Shown in pieces: positions 62,162-64,000 of a DNA stretch of 64,000 bases. A program made the position numbers and the translations under genes. The stretch's first letter is position 1, and each line of letters starts with the position of its first letter. The notes under the pieces are model-generated. The model did no database searches and was not told the DNA's origin. It was given only the letters and a program-made list of their open reading frames with translations. This DNA comes from UBA668 sp041918155. GTDB taxonomy: Bacteria > Actinomycetota > Acidimicrobiia > Acidimicrobiales > Ilumatobacteraceae. Location of the stretch: positions 1 to 64,000 of the forward strand of contig JAYRWH010000056.1 in NCBI GenBank assembly GCA_041918155.1. The letters are read 5' to 3'.

Positions 62162-62860
62162 CTGCCCGAACCCGATCTCACCGAGTTCCGGCGGCGCCTC
62201 GGCTACGAGTTCCGTGACCCCGCGCTACTGAGCCGCGCCCTCGCGCACCGCAGTTGGTGTGCCGAGGTGGGTGGACGGCCGAGCAACGAGCGCCTCGAGT
62301 TCCTCGGCGACGCGGTGCTCGGCTGGGTGGTGGCCGACATCGCCTACCGCCTGCACACCGACCTCACCGAGGGCAAGCTCACCGACCTGCGCAAGAGCGT
62401 CGTCAACGCGTCCACGCTCGCCGAGGTCGCCGAGGAGATCGGGATCGGCCCGTGCCTGCTGCTCGGCAAGGGGGAGGATCAAGCCGGTGGGCGCACCAAG
62501 CCGTCGATCCTCAGCGATGCCCTCGAGGCGGTGCTCGGCGCGGTGTACCTCGACGGCGGCACGGTGGAGGCCTTCGCTCTCATCGAGCGCCTGTTTGGCG
62601 GGCGGATGACCAACGCGGCGCAGCGCCTCGACCGGCTCGACTTCAAGACCGTGCTGCAAGAGCTCACCGCCCGCCTGCACGACACCGCCCCCGTGTACGT
62701 GATCAGCGACACTGGCCCCGACCACCAGAAACACTTCTTCGCCACTGTCATCGTGGGCGGGCAGGCCGTTGGCAAGGGCGAAGGCCGCTCGAAGAAGACC
62801 GCCGAGCAGGCCGCCGCCGAGCAGGCCTGGCTGACGCTCTCCAACGCCGCGGCAGGCTGA
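62162..62860 (+). CDS. rnc: Ribonuclease III
   Basis: A 232-residue RNase III. The nuclease domain has the signature SNERLEFLGDAVLGWVVADI (catalytic E and D) and the second acidic pair in LSDALEAVLGAVYLDGG. A dsRNA-binding domain follows (residues about 160-228, DFKTVLQELTARL and GRSKKTAEQAAAEQAW). No ATG, GTG or TTG lies at the natural N-terminus: the frame between the acpP stop and LTEFRRRLGYEF offers only ATT (62153) and CTG (62162). CTG 62162 is taken here; an ATG at 62078 would force a 28-residue serine-rich extension inside acpP. It processes rRNA and structured mRNAs. Confidence 0.85.
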   Translation: MPEPDLTEFRRRLGYEFRDPALLSRALAHRSWCAEVGGRPSNERLEFLGDAVLGWVVADIAYRLHTDLTEGKLTDLRKSVVNASTLAEVAEEIGIGPCLLLGKGEDQAGGRTKPSILSDALEAVLGAVYLDGGTVEAFALIERLFGGRMTNAAQRLDRLDFKTVLQELTARLHDTAPVYVISDTGPDHQKHFFATVIVGGQAVGKGEGRSKKTAEQAAAEQAWLTLSNAAAG

Positions 62861-62871
62861 GGGCGGCCACC

Positions 62872-63714
62872 GTGCCCGAACTACCCGAGGTGGAGACCGT
62901 CCGCCGCGGGCTGCAGGCGCAGGTAGCCGGGCACCGCATCGAGCGGGTGGAGGTCGGCCGCGAGCGGGTCGTGCGGCGTACGTCGCGCCAGGCGCTCATC
63001 GACGGGCTCACCGGGGCGACGATCCTGTCGGTGGGGCGCCGCGGCAAGTACCTGCTGTGCCCGCTCGACACCGGCGATGAACTGATGATGCACCTGCGCA
63101 TGAGCGGACGCTTGTTGGTGGCCGCCGCGGGGGAGGACCGCCCGCCGCACACCCACGTGGTGATGCACCTGTCGGGCTCGCCTGCGCAGGAGCTGTGGTT
63201 CATCGACCCGCGCACGTTCGGCGAAGTGGTCGTGTTCGACCCGGGCCACGTCGCCGAGCAGTTGCCCGAGGTGGCCCGCCTCGGCATCGACCCGATCGCG
63301 GATGGCTTGTCACGGGCCCAGTTCGCCGCCGTGTTGCGTGGCCGGTCGCGCCAGATCAAGGCGCTGCTGCTCGACCAACACATCATCGCCGGCATCGGCA
63401 ACATCTATTGCGACGAGAGTCTGCACCTCGCCGGCGTGCGCCACGACCGGCTCAGCGACCACGTGACGCCGCGGGAGATCACCAAGCTGCACGCGGCGAT
63501 CCTGCAGGTACTCGGCGATGCGATCGAGGCGGGTGGCAGCACGCTGGCCGACACCCAGTACGTGGGTGTCGACGGCGTGGGCGGCTGGTTCCAACTGCAC
63601 CACCGGGTGTACGACCGGGCCGGCCAGCGCTGCCTCACGTGCGGTCGCGCGGACATTGTGCGCGTCACGTTTGGCGGCCGCGGCACCCACTACTGCCCGC
63701 GCTGCCAGAAGTAG
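62872..63714 (+). CDS. mutM: Formamidopyrimidine-DNA glycosylase
   Basis: A 280-residue Fpg/MutM that removes 8-oxoguanine and formamidopyrimidines. The catalytic PELPEVETVRRGL follows the start (Pro2 becomes the N-terminus, E3), GRRGKYLL supplies the essential lysine region and HLRMSGRLLV a DNA-contact loop. The helix-two-turn-helix is in AGIGNIYCDESLHLAGV and the C-terminal zinc finger is CLTCGRADIV with CPRCQK. The GTG at 62872 lies 12 bases after rnc, the classical rnc-mutM arrangement of actinobacteria. Confidence 0.95.
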   Translation: MPELPEVETVRRGLQAQVAGHRIERVEVGRERVVRRTSRQALIDGLTGATILSVGRRGKYLLCPLDTGDELMMHLRMSGRLLVAAAGEDRPPHTHVVMHLSGSPAQELWFIDPRTFGEVVVFDPGHVAEQLPEVARLGIDPIADGLSRAQFAAVLRGRSRQIKALLLDQHIIAGIGNIYCDESLHLAGVRHDRLSDHVTPREITKLHAAILQVLGDAIEAGGSTLADTQYVGVDGVGGWFQLHHRVYDRAGQRCLTCGRADIVRVTFGGRGTHYCPRCQK

Positions 63715-63716
63715 GC

Positions 63717-63899
63717 CTAGCTCGCAGCCGCGAACGCGTTCCACATGAACACGAACACGAAGAACGCGAGGCCGAAGGCCATCAGGTTCATGTTCTTCTT
63801 GCCCGGATTCATCGAGAGCCCGGCGAGGACGAAGCACACGACAGCGATCAGGTAGAGAATTGCCTGCACCGACGCACTCATTGCACTGATGGCCAACAT
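63717..63899 (-). CDS. Small two-helix membrane protein
   Basis: A 60-residue protein with two hydrophobic segments (ASVQAILYLIAVVCFVLAGL and MNLMAFGLAFFVFVFMWNAF) joined by a lysine-rich turn (SMNPGKKN). The ATG at 63899 is preceded by AAAGGGG at good distance; a longer reading to 63977 is less likely. It converges with mutM, two bases between stops. No family is recognised, although such short helical hairpins are common in actinobacteria. Confidence 0.7.
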   Translation of the reverse strand: MLAISAMSASVQAILYLIAVVCFVLAGLSMNPGKKNMNLMAFGLAFFVFVFMWNAFAAAS

Positions 63900-63927
63900 G
63901 GCGACCCCTTTGCTTGGTTGTCTGCAC

Positions 63928-63956
63928 CAGTTGTTCCCTTTCGGCGGCGGTGTCAA
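63928..63956 (-). promoter_or_regulatory. Putative -35/-10 of the small membrane protein gene
   Basis: On the minus strand TTGACA (63951-63956) is a perfect -35 and CAACTG (63928-63933) a weak -10 with 17 bases between, upstream of the ATG at 63899. Confidence 0.35.
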
Positions 63957-63990
63957 ACCCGGCCTGTTGGGAGGCATATGTCGCGCCCAC

Positions 63991-63996
63991 TAGGGT
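63991..63996 (+). promoter_or_regulatory. Putative -10 (TAGGGT) pointing out of the window
   Basis: TAGGGT, four bases from the right edge, has the composition and expected spacing to serve a gene beginning near 64003. An in-window ATG at 63978 with GGGAGG upstream is an alternative start, but only seven codons are visible. Confidence 0.25.
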
Positions 63997-64000
63997 CGCT

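Overview
The window is high-GC, densely packed bacterial DNA that reads as an actinobacterium. It probably belongs to an Acidimicrobiia-like lineage, although the class is inferred from gene order and protein style rather than from a phylogenetic marker. Pointers are the one-chain 2-oxoglutarate enzyme Kgd, the mismatch endonuclease NucS, a GTP-type PEP carboxykinase, a DUF2510 protein, an LmbE/Mca-type deacetylase, an LLM/F420-type oxidoreductase, and the order coaD - SepIVA-like - yceD - rpmF - plsX - acpP - rnc - mutM. About 71 protein genes, one decayed gene and no RNA genes or CRISPR arrays are supported. No insertion sequence or prophage is visible, so this is mainly core chromosome.

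Layout. 1-5.8 kb: two linked PLP enzymes (the first cut by the window edge), a DUF1992 protein, a frameshifted HNH endonuclease remnant, a choline-sulfatase and a choline/aminoglycoside-kinase-like protein. 5.8-12.5 kb: a beta-carbonic anhydrase divergent from clpP, a lipoprotein, then comM-dprA-xerC-whiG-like sigma and a degenerate LytM protein. 12.5-21.1 kb: the classical rpsB-tsf-pyrH-frr-cdsA-dxr-rseP-ispG block (translation, UMP synthesis, phospholipid and isoprenoid precursors). 21.2-31.1 kb: Uma2 and nucleoside phosphorylase, manA and nucS, a cupin, and a minus-strand run ettA - membrane protein - cysQ - enoyl-CoA hydratase - aarF, then a DUF2510 protein and a PuuD-like membrane protein. 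31.2-35.5 kb: assimilatory sulfate reduction (cysH-cysD-cysN-cobA, all joined by 4-base overlaps) with a divergent precorrin-2 dehydrogenase, which together supply APS reduction and siroheme. 35.5-53 kb: cupredoxin lipoprotein, kgd, HAD hydrolase, a NYN-S1-lysine-tail fusion protein, xthA, UvrD-like helicase, PH/SHOCT membrane protein, galK, LLM oxidoreductase, CaiB-type racemase, LmbE deacetylase, three unknown envelope proteins and pckG. 53-64 kb: rpmB, the FakA-like protein, recG, rsmD, coaD, the SepIVA-like protein, yceD, rpmF, plsX, acpP, rnc and mutM.

The most striking non-coding signal is a recurring start architecture. At most transcription-unit starts a TANNNT (or CANNNT) hexamer sits 6-9 bases before the start codon, which predicts leaderless mRNAs. 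At three divergent gene pairs the two opposing -10 hexamers overlap on the same few bases. The most unusual protein is the NYN ribonuclease - S1-like - histone-H1-like fusion at 40273-41529.
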